Origin: Devosia geojensis
GTDB lineage: Bacteria > Pseudomonadota > Alphaproteobacteria > Rhizobiales > Devosiaceae
Direction of reading: 5' to 3'
DNA: 64,000 nucleotides
NCBI RefSeq assembly: GCF_000969415.1
Contig: NZ_JZEX01000061.1
Span: 62,001-126,000, forward strand
Shown here: positions 46,238-54,424 of the stretch, one piece after another
How positions within the stretch are numbered: position 1 is the first letter of the stretch
Layout of the letters: each line of letters begins with the position of its first letter
The notes under the pieces: generated by a model
The model's input: the letters and a program-made list of their open reading frames with translations, nothing else
Database searches by the model: none
Told to the model about the DNA's origin: nothing
Translations under genes and position numbers: made by a program

Positions 46238-47831
46238 GGGCAAGTCTTTCCAGCAGCCGCGGCAGGCCGACGAATGCCACGGTGACGAGGACGAGGAGGA
46301 TGGCGGCGATGGCCGCGGCGTCATTGGAGCGATAGGAGCCGAGCGCGGCATACATCATCAGCGGCAGGGTGGAGAAATCCTGGGTGCCGAAGAGCGCGAT
46401 GACGCCGAGGTCGCCCAGCGAGAAGCAGAAGGCGAGCGCCAGCGCGACACCGAGATCACGCCCGAGGAGCGGGTACTCGATGGCGCGGAACTGGCGCGAA
46501 CCCGAGAGTCCCAGCGAACGGATGAGCTTGCCGCGGGTGCGCGCGATGGCATCGAGCGGGGGGCCGAGCGTTGCCGCGACGAACGGAAGGGAAAGGAGCG
46601 CGTTCGCCACCACGACGACGAAAGGCGCCGCCGTACCCGGTGCGATCCCGGCGTTACGCACCAGCAGGAAGAAGCCGAAGGAGAGCACCACTGCCGGCAC
46701 TGCGAGGTAAGCGAAAACCGGCAGGCCGAGGGTGGTGCGCAGCAATGGGATGTCCGTCGCCGCCCGCCCCATGCCGAGGGCGATGGCGAGGGTGACGCTA
46801 AGCAGCGCCGAGCCCGAGCCGATGGTCAGGCTCGTCGCAGCCGATCGCCAGAAGGTCGGCTGGCCCAGAACGCCGAAGCCCGCCGCCAGCCCGTCCGCCA
46901 GCACCGCGAGCAGCGGGGCGACGAATGCTACGAGGCAGATGGCCAGCAGCAGCCACTGGATCGCCTGGGCTGCCGGTCGATCGCGCCAGCGCTGCCCGGC
47001 CGAGGGGCCGAGCGCCGTCGGAACGGGGGGAAGCGCCGAGGCGGCAAGGATCACCAGCGAGCAGGCGGCGATCTGGACGAGGGCGAGCAGCACCGCGCCG
47101 CGCAGGTCGAAGTCCTGCCGTACCGCGGCATAGATGGCGACCTCCAGCGTCTGGTTGGCCGGCCCGCCGCCGAGCAGCAGCACGATGGGGAAGCTGGTGA
47201 AGGCGATGAGGAAGATGATCGCCGCCAAGCCGGGAATCGTTCCGGCGATCGCCGGCCAGTCGATGAGCGCGAAGCGCCGCAGGGGCCCCAGCCCCAGGCT
47301 CTGGCCGATCTTGAGGCGTGCATCGGGTATGGCGTCGAGCCTTGCGAGCAGCACGCGCGCGGCGAACGCGGCGTCAAGCACCACATGGGCGAATAGAATC
47401 CCGCCGAGACCGAAGGCGATGTTGCCGATCGGCGCGCCGAAGAGGGCTTCCGATGCCCGGTTGAACCAGCCGTTTCGGCCCCAGACCGACAGCAGCCCGA
47501 AGGCGACGACGATGCCGGGGGTGACGATGGCGGCCGAGAAGAGGCCCACCACCAGCCCGCGTCCGGGAAAGCGCAATCGATTGAGACACCAGGCGAGCGC
47601 GATGCCGACGATGAGCGAGAGGATGGTGGTCAGTCCCGCCTGGATGCTGGTCATCCGCAGAAGGTGCCAGATGTCGGCGCGCATGGGCGCTGTCGGCTCG
47701 CCCGCCGCCGCGGCGAGGATCGCGCCGAGCACCGCCGCGATCAGCAGGCCGATGGCGCAGGCGAGAAGGACAGCCGCGCGTATCCGCCAGGGGCGGGGCG
47801 GCAGGTGAGCGGAAATCGATGCGGTGCTCAT
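46224..47831 (-). CDS. thiP: Thiamine ABC transporter permease
   Basis: 535 residues with about twelve membrane segments: a fused double permease of the ThiP type. Two EAA-like loops, one near LKIGQSLGLGPLRRFALIDWPAIAGTIPG (about residue 178) and one near GKLIRSLGLSGSRQFRAIEYPLLG (about residue 440). The ATG lies 43 bp after the thiB stop. Part of the riboswitch-controlled thiBPQ operon. Confidence 0.94.
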   Translation of the reverse strand: MSTASISAHLPPRPWRIRAAVLLACAIGLLIAAVLGAILAAAAGEPTAPMRADIWHLLRMTSIQAGLTTILSLIVGIALAWCLNRLRFPGRGLVVGLFSAAIVTPGIVVAFGLLSVWGRNGWFNRASEALFGAPIGNIAFGLGGILFAHVVLDAAFAARVLLARLDAIPDARLKIGQSLGLGPLRRFALIDWPAIAGTIPGLAAIIFLIAFTSFPIVLLLGGGPANQTLEVAIYAAVRQDFDLRGAVLLALVQIAACSLVILAASALPPVPTALGPSAGQRWRDRPAAQAIQWLLLAICLVAFVAPLLAVLADGLAAGFGVLGQPTFWRSAATSLTIGSGSALLSVTLAIALGMGRAATDIPLLRTTLGLPVFAYLAVPAVVLSFGFFLLVRNAGIAPGTAAPFVVVVANALLSLPFVAATLGPPLDAIARTRGKLIRSLGLSGSRQFRAIEYPLLGRDLGVALALAFCFSLGDLGVIALFGTQDFSTLPLMMYAALGSYRSNDAAAIAAILLVLVTVAFVGLPRLLERLAHARA

Positions 47832-47874
47832 GGTTGGGTCGCCGGGGCGAAATGCCCCGGCACCTCGTTTGTCG

Positions 47875-48879
47875 TTACTGCACCGCCGCCAGCATCTCGT
47901 CGATCCAGGCGCGCGAGTTGGCGGTGATCTCCTCTTCGGGCAGCGTCAGGGTCTTTTCCGGCTGCGGAAGCGTGGCGAACACGGGATCGAGCTCGTCGCC
48001 GAGATCGACGACCGGGAACATCCAGTTGGTGGTGGGGATCACCTTCTGCCCGTCGGGTGAGGCGAGATAGGCGAGGAACTGGCTCGCCAGCTCCTGCTGG
48101 TCGGAGGATTTGAGGATCCCGGCGACCTCGATCTGCGGGAAGTGCCCCTCCTCGAACAGCGCCGCCTTGATGGTCTCGTCGCCGTCCTCGATGATGTGGT
48201 AGGCGGGCGAGGTGGTGTAGGAGAGGACCATGTCGACCTCCTCGTCGAGGAAGAGCGAATAGCTTTCCGACCACTCGCGGGTGACGGTGAGGATATGGGG
48301 GCGCAGTCCCTCCCAGATCTCAGCCGCCCGGTCGCCATAGGCGGCCTTGACCCAGAGCACGAGGCCAAGGCCGGGCGTTGCCGAACGCGGGTCCTGGATG
48401 GCGATCTTGATGTCTTCCGGCAGCGCGATCAGCTCCTCGAAGGATCTGGGCGGCTCCGGCATCATGTCGGTGTCGTGCATGAAGGCGAAGTGCGAATAGT
48501 CGACGGGCACGAACTGCGCGTCGGTCCACTCGTTGGGCAGCGCGAGGTTGTCGAGTGCCAGCCCGTGGTCGGCGAAGAGCCCGGTGGCGCGCGCCTCTCC
48601 GGCAACGGCTGTGTCGAGGCCGACGATGATATCCGCCTGCGTCGTCTCCCCTTCGAGCTGCACGCGGCGCAGCGTTCCGATCGAGGAATCGGCGGCGACC
48701 CAGTTCACAGTGCAGCCGCAGGTTTCTTCGAATCCGGCCTTCAGCGGCACGCCCGGCCCCCATTCGGAGGCGAAGCCGTCATAGGTGTAGATGGTGAGGG
48801 TGGGCTTGTCCTGCGCGAGGGCCGCCGTAGAGGCGAGCCCGGCAAGGACCGCAAGCGCCAGACGGGTGACGTTGACCAT
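47875..48879 (-). CDS. thiB: Thiamine-binding periplasmic protein
   Basis: 334 residues with signal peptide to about residue 22 (VNVTRLALAVLAGLASTAALA). Mature protein PTLTIYTYDGFASEWGPGVPLKAGFEETCGCTVNWVA matches ThiB, including the paired Cys. VPVDYSHFAFMHDTDMM and ATPGLGLVLWVKAAYGD follow. It captures thiamine, TMP and TPP for ThiPQ. First gene after the TPP riboswitch. Confidence 0.94.
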   Translation of the reverse strand: MVNVTRLALAVLAGLASTAALAQDKPTLTIYTYDGFASEWGPGVPLKAGFEETCGCTVNWVAADSSIGTLRRVQLEGETTQADIIVGLDTAVAGEARATGLFADHGLALDNLALPNEWTDAQFVPVDYSHFAFMHDTDMMPEPPRSFEELIALPEDIKIAIQDPRSATPGLGLVLWVKAAYGDRAAEIWEGLRPHILTVTREWSESYSLFLDEEVDMVLSYTTSPAYHIIEDGDETIKAALFEEGHFPQIEVAGILKSSDQQELASQFLAYLASPDGQKVIPTTNWMFPVVDLGDELDPVFATLPQPEKTLTLPEEEITANSRAWIDEMLAAVQ

Positions 48880-48980
48880 GGGTCAATCCCTTTCGTGGCG
48901 GAACGCGTTGTCGCGTTCCAGTTGCGGCCACACGGGAAGGGGGAATGCGCGTCAAATGGTGGGGCGCGCGAGCGCCCTTG

Positions 48981-49068
48981 CCATCTCGAACTTCCTCCGC
49001 CAGCATGACCTGGTTCAGGTTCAATGGGTAACTCTCAGCTCCGGCTGCAACCGGAACACCCCAGCGAG
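48981..49068 (-). promoter_or_regulatory. TPP riboswitch (THI element)
   Basis: On the minus strand the region reads GCTGGGGTGTTCCGG..., then CTGAGAGTTACCC, then ATTGAACCTGAACCAGG, TCATGCTGGCGGAGG, the conserved thi-box. CTGAGA and CCTGAACCAGG with CATGCTGGCG are the pyrimidine- and pyrophosphate-sensing parts. It ends about 100 bp before the thiB start. TPP binding would switch off thiBPQ expression. Confidence 0.95.
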
Positions 49069-49100
49069 ACGCGCAAACACATAAAGAGAGTTGTTGCACC

Positions 49101-49790
49101 GTGCAAGATGCAAACCTGGATTCGACCCCGCTGGTCTTTGACGACGTCTTGGTGATCGTGGGAGGCGGCACGGTCGAGGTGCCGCTGCTTCAAGCCCTCT
49201 CGCATGAGGGGGCGCGGCTCGTCGGCGCCGATGGCGGGGCGGACGCGATCATGGCCGCCGGCCTGGTGCCGGACGCCGTCATCGGCGACCTCGATTCGGT
49301 CTCCGATCCCGAGGGCTGGCCCGAACCCACCCGCGTCCTCCACATTTCCGAGCAGATCACCACCGATTTCGAGAAATGCCTTTATTCCACCCGCGCGCCG
49401 GTGACGGTGGCGCTCGGCATGACCGGCAAGCGCTTCGACCACACGCTCTCGGCCATCAGCGCGGCGACGCGCTTTGCGCGCGAGCGGGCGATCATCCTCG
49501 CCGACGAGCACGATGTGGCACTGGCCCTCAGCGGTCCCTTCCGCTTCTCGGTCACGCCAGGCGAGCGCGTCTCGATCTATCCGCTGGCGCCCATCGATTT
49601 CCTCTTTTCCAAGGGCCTCCTCTATCCGCTCGACGGGCTGCACCTGGAGCAGGGCGGACTCATCGGCACGTCGAACGAGGCGGTTGAGCGCGAGGTCGAG
49701 ATCGTGCCGAAGGGCGACACGCCCTGGCTCCTCATCCTCGAGAAGTCGCACCTGGGCACGCTCATCTCGGCGTTGCAGGCGGACGCCTGA
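49101..49790 (+). CDS. thiN: Thiamine pyrophosphokinase
   Basis: 229 residues from a GTG. Transfers pyrophosphate from ATP to thiamine. LVIVGGGTVEVPLLQAL near residue 18, LVGADGGADAIMAAGLVPDAVIGDLDSVSDPEGW (about residues 40-75) and ITTDFEKCLYST near residue 93 form the catalytic domain; GMTGKRFDHTLSAISAA near residue 112 is the second signature; the C-terminal domain SGPFRFSVTPGERVSIYPL binds thiamine. Divergent from the thiamine transport operon, so import and activation are encoded back to back. Confidence 0.92.
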   Translation: MQDANLDSTPLVFDDVLVIVGGGTVEVPLLQALSHEGARLVGADGGADAIMAAGLVPDAVIGDLDSVSDPEGWPEPTRVLHISEQITTDFEKCLYSTRAPVTVALGMTGKRFDHTLSAISAATRFARERAIILADEHDVALALSGPFRFSVTPGERVSIYPLAPIDFLFSKGLLYPLDGLHLEQGGLIGTSNEAVEREVEIVPKGDTPWLLILEKSHLGTLISALQADA

Positions 49791-49885
49791 AGCCGGGCTG
49801 AACGGCCCGTTCAACGCCGTTTCAGCCGAGGTCTGCGACAAGGAACCCAGCCGGCGTGACCGGCGACAAGAGAGGGGTTCCGAAA

Positions 49886-50164
49886 ATGTCGTTCAGCAGA
49901 TCCGCAGCCATCGTCCTCACGCTCGCCTGTGGCCTCGTCGCGGGCAGCGCGCAGGCGAACGAAGTTAGCCAGCGTTCCGGCCTTTCCGAAAGGGCGATCA
50001 TCATCGTCGGCGGCAAGGGCGAGACCGTCAGCCTCAACCCGCAACCGCTGCCTCCCGGCATCGAGAAACAAGGGCTTAACCCACAGCCCCTGCCGCCCGG
50101 CTTCACCAATCCCTGGGTGCGCCAGGGCCTCAATCCGCAGCCGCTGCCTCCGGGCCGGTTCTGA
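49886..50164 (+). CDS. Secreted protein with three LNPQPLPPG repeats
   Basis: 92 residues. The ATG at 49886 follows GAGGGG. Signal peptide to about residue 25 (SRSAAIVLTLACGLVAGSAQA). The mature part is short: a Glu/Arg-rich segment, IIIVGGKGETVS, then LNPQPLPPG three times (about residues 51, 64 and 82) separated by 4-9 residues, ending PPGRF. The motif is strikingly regular and proline-rich, suggesting an extended or polyproline-II periplasmic peptide. Related proteins with the same nonapeptide are known to me only as uncharacterised. Confidence 0.75.
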   Translation: MSFSRSAAIVLTLACGLVAGSAQANEVSQRSGLSERAIIIVGGKGETVSLNPQPLPPGIEKQGLNPQPLPPGFTNPWVRQGLNPQPLPPGRF

Positions 50165-50170
50165 GGGCGC

Positions 50171-50207
50171 AAAAGAAAATCGCCGCCCGGCGGGTGCCGG
50201 ACGGCGA
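50171..50207 (-). terminator. Rho-independent terminator of rpoH
   Basis: On the minus strand: CGCCGTCCGGC, a short loop, GCCGGGCGGCG, then ATTTTCTTTT. The stem is about 11 bp with one mismatch. It lies 27 bp after the rpoH stop; on the plus strand the stem is preceded, not followed, by A-rich sequence, so it works mainly for rpoH. Confidence 0.8.
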
Positions 50208-50233
50208 GTCTGCTTTGGAGATCGTAATGGACG

Positions 50234-51118
50234 TCAGGCCGCTTCGCCGGCCCGTTCGCGCGCAGCGTGCTGCACTGCGTCCTGGACCTTTTCGAACGCG
50301 CGCACCTCGATCTGGCGGATGCGCTCGCGGCTGACGTCGTATTGCTGGGCCAGCTCTTCGAGGGTCGCCGGATTGTCCTGCAGGCGGCGGGCCTGGAAGA
50401 TGGCGCGCTCGCGTTCGTTGAGGACGTCGAGGGCGTTGGTCAGCAGGCCCATGCGCTCGTCGAACTCCTGGCTCTCGCCGAGAGTCGTCTCCTGATCGGG
50501 CGTATCGTCCACCAGCCAGTCCTGCCACTCCGACGAACCTTCGTCGGCGCGCATGGGCGAGTTGAGCGACGCGTCCCCGGAGAGGCGCGAGTTCATCGAA
50601 ACGACCTCGTCCTCGGTGACGTTGAGGGTCGTGGCGATCTGCTTGATCTGGTCGGGATGGAGCGAGCCATCCTCGAGCGCGGCGATCTGGCCTTTGACCT
50701 TGCGCAGGTTGAAGAACAGCCGCTTCTGGGCGGCGGTAGTGCCGATCTTGACCAGCGACCAGGAGCGCAGAACGTATTCCTGGATGGCGGCGCGAATCCA
50801 CCACATGGCGTAAGTAGCAAGGCGGAAACCCTTGTCCGGTTCAAAACGCTTGACCGCGTGCATGAGGCCCACATTGCCCTCGGAAATGACTTCCGAGATC
50901 GGCAGGCCATACCCGCGATAGCCCATGGCGATCTTGGCCACGAGCCGCAGGTGGGACGTGATCAGTCGCTGGGCGGCGTCCGGATCCCCATGTTCCTTGT
51001 AACGCTTGGCCAGCATGAATTCTTCGTCCGGTTCCAGCATCGGGAACTTGCGGATTTCCTGAAGATAGCGGCTCAAGCCTCCGTCCGAGGAGAGGACGGG
51101 CAGATTGGACTGGGCCAT
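50234..51118 (-). CDS. rpoH: RNA polymerase heat-shock sigma factor RpoH (sigma-32)
   Basis: 294 residues, usual alphaproteobacterial length. Region 2 with LITSHLRLVAKIAMGYRGYGLPISEVISEGNVGLMHAVKRFEPDKGFRLATYAMWWIRAAIQEY (about 53-117). The RpoH-specific box QKRLFFNLRKVKGQ follows (about 130). Region 4 DNPATLEELAQQYDVSRERIRQIEVRAFEKVQ (about 247-278) recognises the -35. It directs heat-shock transcription. AAGGGGTG precedes the ATG. Confidence 0.96.
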   Translation of the reverse strand: MAQSNLPVLSSDGGLSRYLQEIRKFPMLEPDEEFMLAKRYKEHGDPDAAQRLITSHLRLVAKIAMGYRGYGLPISEVISEGNVGLMHAVKRFEPDKGFRLATYAMWWIRAAIQEYVLRSWSLVKIGTTAAQKRLFFNLRKVKGQIAALEDGSLHPDQIKQIATTLNVTEDEVVSMNSRLSGDASLNSPMRADEGSSEWQDWLVDDTPDQETTLGESQEFDERMGLLTNALDVLNERERAIFQARRLQDNPATLEELAQQYDVSRERIRQIEVRAFEKVQDAVQHAARERAGEAA

Positions 51119-51672
51119 AGGCGCACCCCTTTCATTTCCCCCGCATGGCGCGGGCAGACATATCGGCCTCCATCCGTAACGGCATGGAGACCGATCTGGA
51201 TGCTTATATAGGCGCGAAAACGGAAAATTTAAGAGCGAGCGAAGTTACAAAACGTTCATGTGAACAAGAGGGTTCCATCGCTTCGTCCGCAGCGCCATCC
51301 GCCGCCTGCCACCCGGCGAAAGCCGGAAATCAAGTTGAGGGGCACTGTTTATCCCTACCCACCGGCTGTCATCCCGGCGAAAGCCGAGACCCAGTACACA
51401 CTGGCTTGCCGGCTCTCGCGCGCCGCCCCACCATCTCACGGATTACTCCCACACAAGCGGGAATCTCCGTTCAAAACCGCACCCGCGCCGTTTACTGGGT
51501 CCCGGCTTTCGCCGGGATGACAGCCGTGGGTAGGGCAGGTACGTGCCACCAGCACCATCCGCCTCCCTCCCCTTGTGGAGAGGGATTGAGGGTGGGGGTG
51601 GTTCAGTAAGCCACCGATGGACCCTCAGCCCCTGCCTCGGGGGAGGGGAGCAGCGCCGCGCCCCCCTCAGCG
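51119..51672. other. Intergenic region with rpoH promoter area and dispersed repeats
   Basis: 554 bp between divergent-end genes rpoH and rluD (rpoH reads away to the left, rluD ends here). A 12-bp perfect palindrome GTTCATGTGAAC at 51254-51265 lies about 136 bp upstream of rpoH. The rest is repeat-like: REP-type units (annotated) and a GGGATTGAGGGTGGGGG-type sequence near 51585-51600. Long open frames here have repeat composition and are not genes. Confidence 0.5.
51353..51535. repeat. Inverted pair of ~43-bp REP/RIME-like repeats
   Basis: CTGTCATCCCGGCGAAAGCC plus flanks at 51353-51396 recurs in opposite orientation at 51493-51535 with only a few differences; a partial third copy lies near 51310-51326 (CACCCGGCGAAAGCCGG). 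Each unit contains its own small palindrome. This family of CCCGGCGAAAGCCGGG repeats is abundant in alphaproteobacterial intergenic DNA. Confidence 0.65.
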
Positions 51673-52698
51673 TCACCCCCGTCCCGGTAGCGAGCGATCA
51701 TACGGCGCCAGCGCATCGTCCAGCGCCTGCAGGTCTGCCGGCAAGGGACTTTCGAACATCATCTCCTCACCGGTCGCCGGATGCTCGAATCCGAGTTCGG
51801 CTGCGTGCAAGGCCTGGCGCCCCAACGCGCGGATCGCCTCCTGGGCTTCCTGCGGCAGGCGATTGATCTTGGTTGCAAACCCGGGTGCATAGACGGGGTC
51901 GGCCACGAGCGGGTGGCCGATATGGGTCATGTGCACGCGGATCTGGTGGGTGCGGCCCGTTTCCAGCTCGCAGCGCAGCCGGGTGACGTCCCAGCCCTCC
52001 TCGCCGAACCGCGCTTCTACCGCGTAATGGGTGATGGCTTCGCGCCCGTCGCGACGCACGGCCTGCTTCAGCCTGTTGTGTTGGTCACGCCCGAGCGGGG
52101 CGTCGACCGTGCCGGTCGCAGTCTGCGTGAACCCCCAGGCATAGGCGATATAGGCGCGGTGGAGGGGGCCTGTGCGGCCATGGTCGGCGAACTGGGCGGC
52201 GAGCTTGCGCATCGCCCGCTCGGTCTTGGCGACGACCATGACGCCCGAGGTGTCCTTGTCCAGCCGGTGGACGATGCCGGGACGCTTCACCCCGTTGATG
52301 CCCGGCAGGCTGTCGCCGCAATGGTGGAGCAGCGCATTGACCAGGGTGCCGCCGGGGCTGCCGGGCGCCGGGTGCACCACCATGCCGGCCGGCTTGTCGA
52401 CGACGATGAGGTACTGGTCCTCGTAGAGCACGTCGAGCGGGATTGCCTCGGGCTTTGGGGCGGAGTCTTCCGGTGGCGGGGCGACAAGAACGATTGTCTC
52501 GCCGGCCTTCACACGATAATTGGGCTCATCGACGGTCTTGCCGCCGATGGTCACGGCGCCTTCGAGGATCAGATCCTTGATGCGGCTGCGGCTCAAAAGG
52601 TCGTGGGCTTTGGCAAGAACCGCATCGAGCCGCGCGCCGGCGGTCTCGCCGTCGATCACGACCTCGACTTCCATCTCTTCAACGGGCAGTTCCTGCAT
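51673..52698 (-). CDS. rluD: 23S rRNA pseudouridine synthase RluD-type
   Basis: 341 residues. S4 RNA-binding domain (ARLDAVLAKAHDLLSRSRIKDLILEGAVTIGG, about 20-52). Catalytic Asp in RPGIVHRLDKDTSGVMVVAK near residue 145. GRTHQIRVHMTHIGHPLVAD near residue 245 is the third motif. Modifies U1911/1915/1917 equivalents of 23S rRNA. Start at 52698 (MQELPVEEME) after GAAGGATC; upstream frame extension would run into the divergent gene. Confidence 0.94.
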   Translation of the reverse strand: MQELPVEEMEVEVVIDGETAGARLDAVLAKAHDLLSRSRIKDLILEGAVTIGGKTVDEPNYRVKAGETIVLVAPPPEDSAPKPEAIPLDVLYEDQYLIVVDKPAGMVVHPAPGSPGGTLVNALLHHCGDSLPGINGVKRPGIVHRLDKDTSGVMVVAKTERAMRKLAAQFADHGRTGPLHRAYIAYAWGFTQTATGTVDAPLGRDQHNRLKQAVRRDGREAITHYAVEARFGEEGWDVTRLRCELETGRTHQIRVHMTHIGHPLVADPVYAPGFATKINRLPQEAQEAIRALGRQALHAAELGFEHPATGEEMMFESPLPADLQALDDALAPYDRSLPGRG

Positions 52699-53050
52699 GA
52701 GCGATCCTTCCACCGACAGCCGCGCTTCCGAAACCAAGCCAGAGGCGCTCACCCCCGAGGCGCAGGCGGTGCTCAAGCGCGCGCGGCGCTCGTTCGGTGT
52801 GTCTGTCGGCATTCTGTTGCTGGGCTTTATGGCGATTGCCTTCGCCCTTGTCTATCGCGTCATGCGCGACGCTCCCCCGCCGGCCGTGGCCGAGGTGGTG
52901 ACGCTTCCGGCCGGAGCCGAGATCGTCTCCTCGCTCGTTGCCGATGGGGCGATCAACGTCACCTACCGGGTCGGCGGACAAACGGTGCTGGCACTCTACG
53001 ATCCCGCGAGCGGGGACCTCATCCGCCAGATCGGGTTGGAGGCGGAGTAG
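52697..53050 (+). CDS. Small single-pass membrane protein (DUF6476-like)
   Basis: 117 residues. Hydrophilic N-terminus, one membrane segment VSVGILLLGFMAIAFALVYRVM (about 35-57), then a short folded periplasmic part (EVVTLPAGAEIVSSLVADGAINVTYRVGGQTVLALYDPASGDL). I associate this protein, divergent from rluD in Hyphomicrobiales, with the DUF6476 family. Its ATG shares two bases with the rluD ATG on the other strand (CATG), so the starts overlap. Confidence 0.75.
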   Translation: MSDPSTDSRASETKPEALTPEAQAVLKRARRSFGVSVGILLLGFMAIAFALVYRVMRDAPPPAVAEVVTLPAGAEIVSSLVADGAINVTYRVGGQTVLALYDPASGDLIRQIGLEAE

Positions 53051-53115
53051 GGCGTCGGGCGCATTTCCAGCGCTTCGCGCCACCTCCCCACAAAGGGAGA
53101 AGGGAAGAGGAGCCC

Positions 53116-54276
53116 TCAGCTTCCGAGGATCTCGCTCAGTGCCGCCATGCGGTCGGAAAGCTTGCCCTGCGTCTTGGGCGGCCTTGCCGAGCGCGCGGGC
53201 TTGGCGGGCAGGGTGTCGACCTTGACGCCGTCGTCGGCGAAGCGTTGCACGCGATCGAAGAGGCTTTCTTCTTCGCGCGCCGGATCCTGGCCTTCAGCCG
53301 CATAGACGATGCGGCTGACGTCCGCGGCGATGTCGCCGAGCTGCTCGCGCAGGGCCGTCTTGTCGGCGCGCCCCTCGGCCCAGTCTGCAAGCACCGTGCT
53401 CTCGATGTTGTCGATGCGGGCGCGCAGCACGCCGAGCTGCTCTTCGAGGTTGAGGGTCTCGGCCAGCGGTCGCTCGGCGAATTTTCCCGTTTCCGCAAGG
53501 AGGGCGTTGAGCCGCGTTTCGGCGCTGGCGATGGTGGCCTCGGCGGCGACCAGTTCGTCGGCGTCTGGCTTGCCGTTGGGCCGAGCGAGCGCGCGGCGCA
53601 TCTCGGCGATCGCGGCGGCCCGCTCGCTGCGGCGGTTGGTGGATTCGAGCCGCTCGATCAGCGCCGTCGCCTGCTCTTCGAGGAACCGCGCGCGCTTGCG
53701 TTCGATGGCGAGGCTCGCGGCGAGCCGTCCCGTATCCTCGTCGTAGTCGCCCGAAAGCTCCCGCACCGCATCGCCAGTCGCTTCCGGCAGGTCGGCGGCC
53801 AGCGCCGCGCGCAACTGCGCGAGCTCGGCTACCCTCGCCGCCACGTCGCGATCGCGTATGCGCAACCGCTGGGCAAGGTCGGCCGTCTCACGCTCGTACT
53901 CGGCGACGCGTGCGCGCAGGTCCGCCACGCGCGTTTCCAGTTCCCGGGTGATCTCGGCGTGTTTCCCGCGCTCGGCCCGGATGCCGGCGAGATCGGTCTC
54001 GCGCGTGCCGGCCTCGCTCAACTGTTCGGCGAGCTTGCCGCGAAGCTGCTCCACCTGCATTTCGAGCCGACGCGTCGTCAGGGCGAACTGGGCGCGCAGC
54101 TGGTCCTTGTCGGCGCGCAGCTCCGCCATGGTCATGGGGGTCGCCGCCTCGATCCGGCGGCGGGTCAGGCGGACCGCGCGCCGCCAGACGGCGGGCAGCA
54201 CGATCAGCGCCAGAAGGGCGGTCACCAGCGCCCCGAGGGCGAAGTACATGACGTTCTCGATGAGCATACCCAGCAT
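53116..54276 (-). CDS. Membrane-anchored coiled-coil protein
   Basis: 386 residues. One N-terminal membrane segment (MYFALGALVTALLALIVLPAVW, about 9-30), then a long cytoplasmic coiled coil from residue 45 to ~300 rich in Arg, Glu, Ala and Leu heptads (MTMAELRADKDQLRAQFALTTRRLEMQVEQL). A short conserved C-terminus (KTQGKLSDRMAALSEIL). Start at 54276; 54267 is an in-frame alternative. Function unknown; the shape suggests a scaffolding protein at the inner membrane, next to an envelope gene. Confidence 0.75.
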   Translation of the reverse strand: MLGMLIENVMYFALGALVTALLALIVLPAVWRRAVRLTRRRIEAATPMTMAELRADKDQLRAQFALTTRRLEMQVEQLRGKLAEQLSEAGTRETDLAGIRAERGKHAEITRELETRVADLRARVAEYERETADLAQRLRIRDRDVAARVAELAQLRAALAADLPEATGDAVRELSGDYDEDTGRLAASLAIERKRARFLEEQATALIERLESTNRRSERAAAIAEMRRALARPNGKPDADELVAAEATIASAETRLNALLAETGKFAERPLAETLNLEEQLGVLRARIDNIESTVLADWAEGRADKTALREQLGDIAADVSRIVYAAEGQDPAREEESLFDRVQRFADDGVKVDTLPAKPARSARPPKTQGKLSDRMAALSEILGS

Positions 54277-54424
54277 CGGCCGGCCAACCGGCCTCTCCAG
54301 CCCTTTCGGCGTCGATACGCGCGCCTTAAGCCGACAAATAGCGCTTATTTCATCGCCGTGCCAAGGCCGCCGGCGCGTCGTGGCGTCCACAGGCGGCTTT
54401 CACCATTGAAAAAATGGTGATCGC

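Noticed and set aside
51145-51609. 154-codon plus-strand frame upstream of rluD
   Set aside because: Made of dispersed repeat sequence.
51781-54420. 879-codon plus-strand frame
   Set aside because: Antisense to rluD and to the coiled-coil gene; a GC-rich codon-position artefact.
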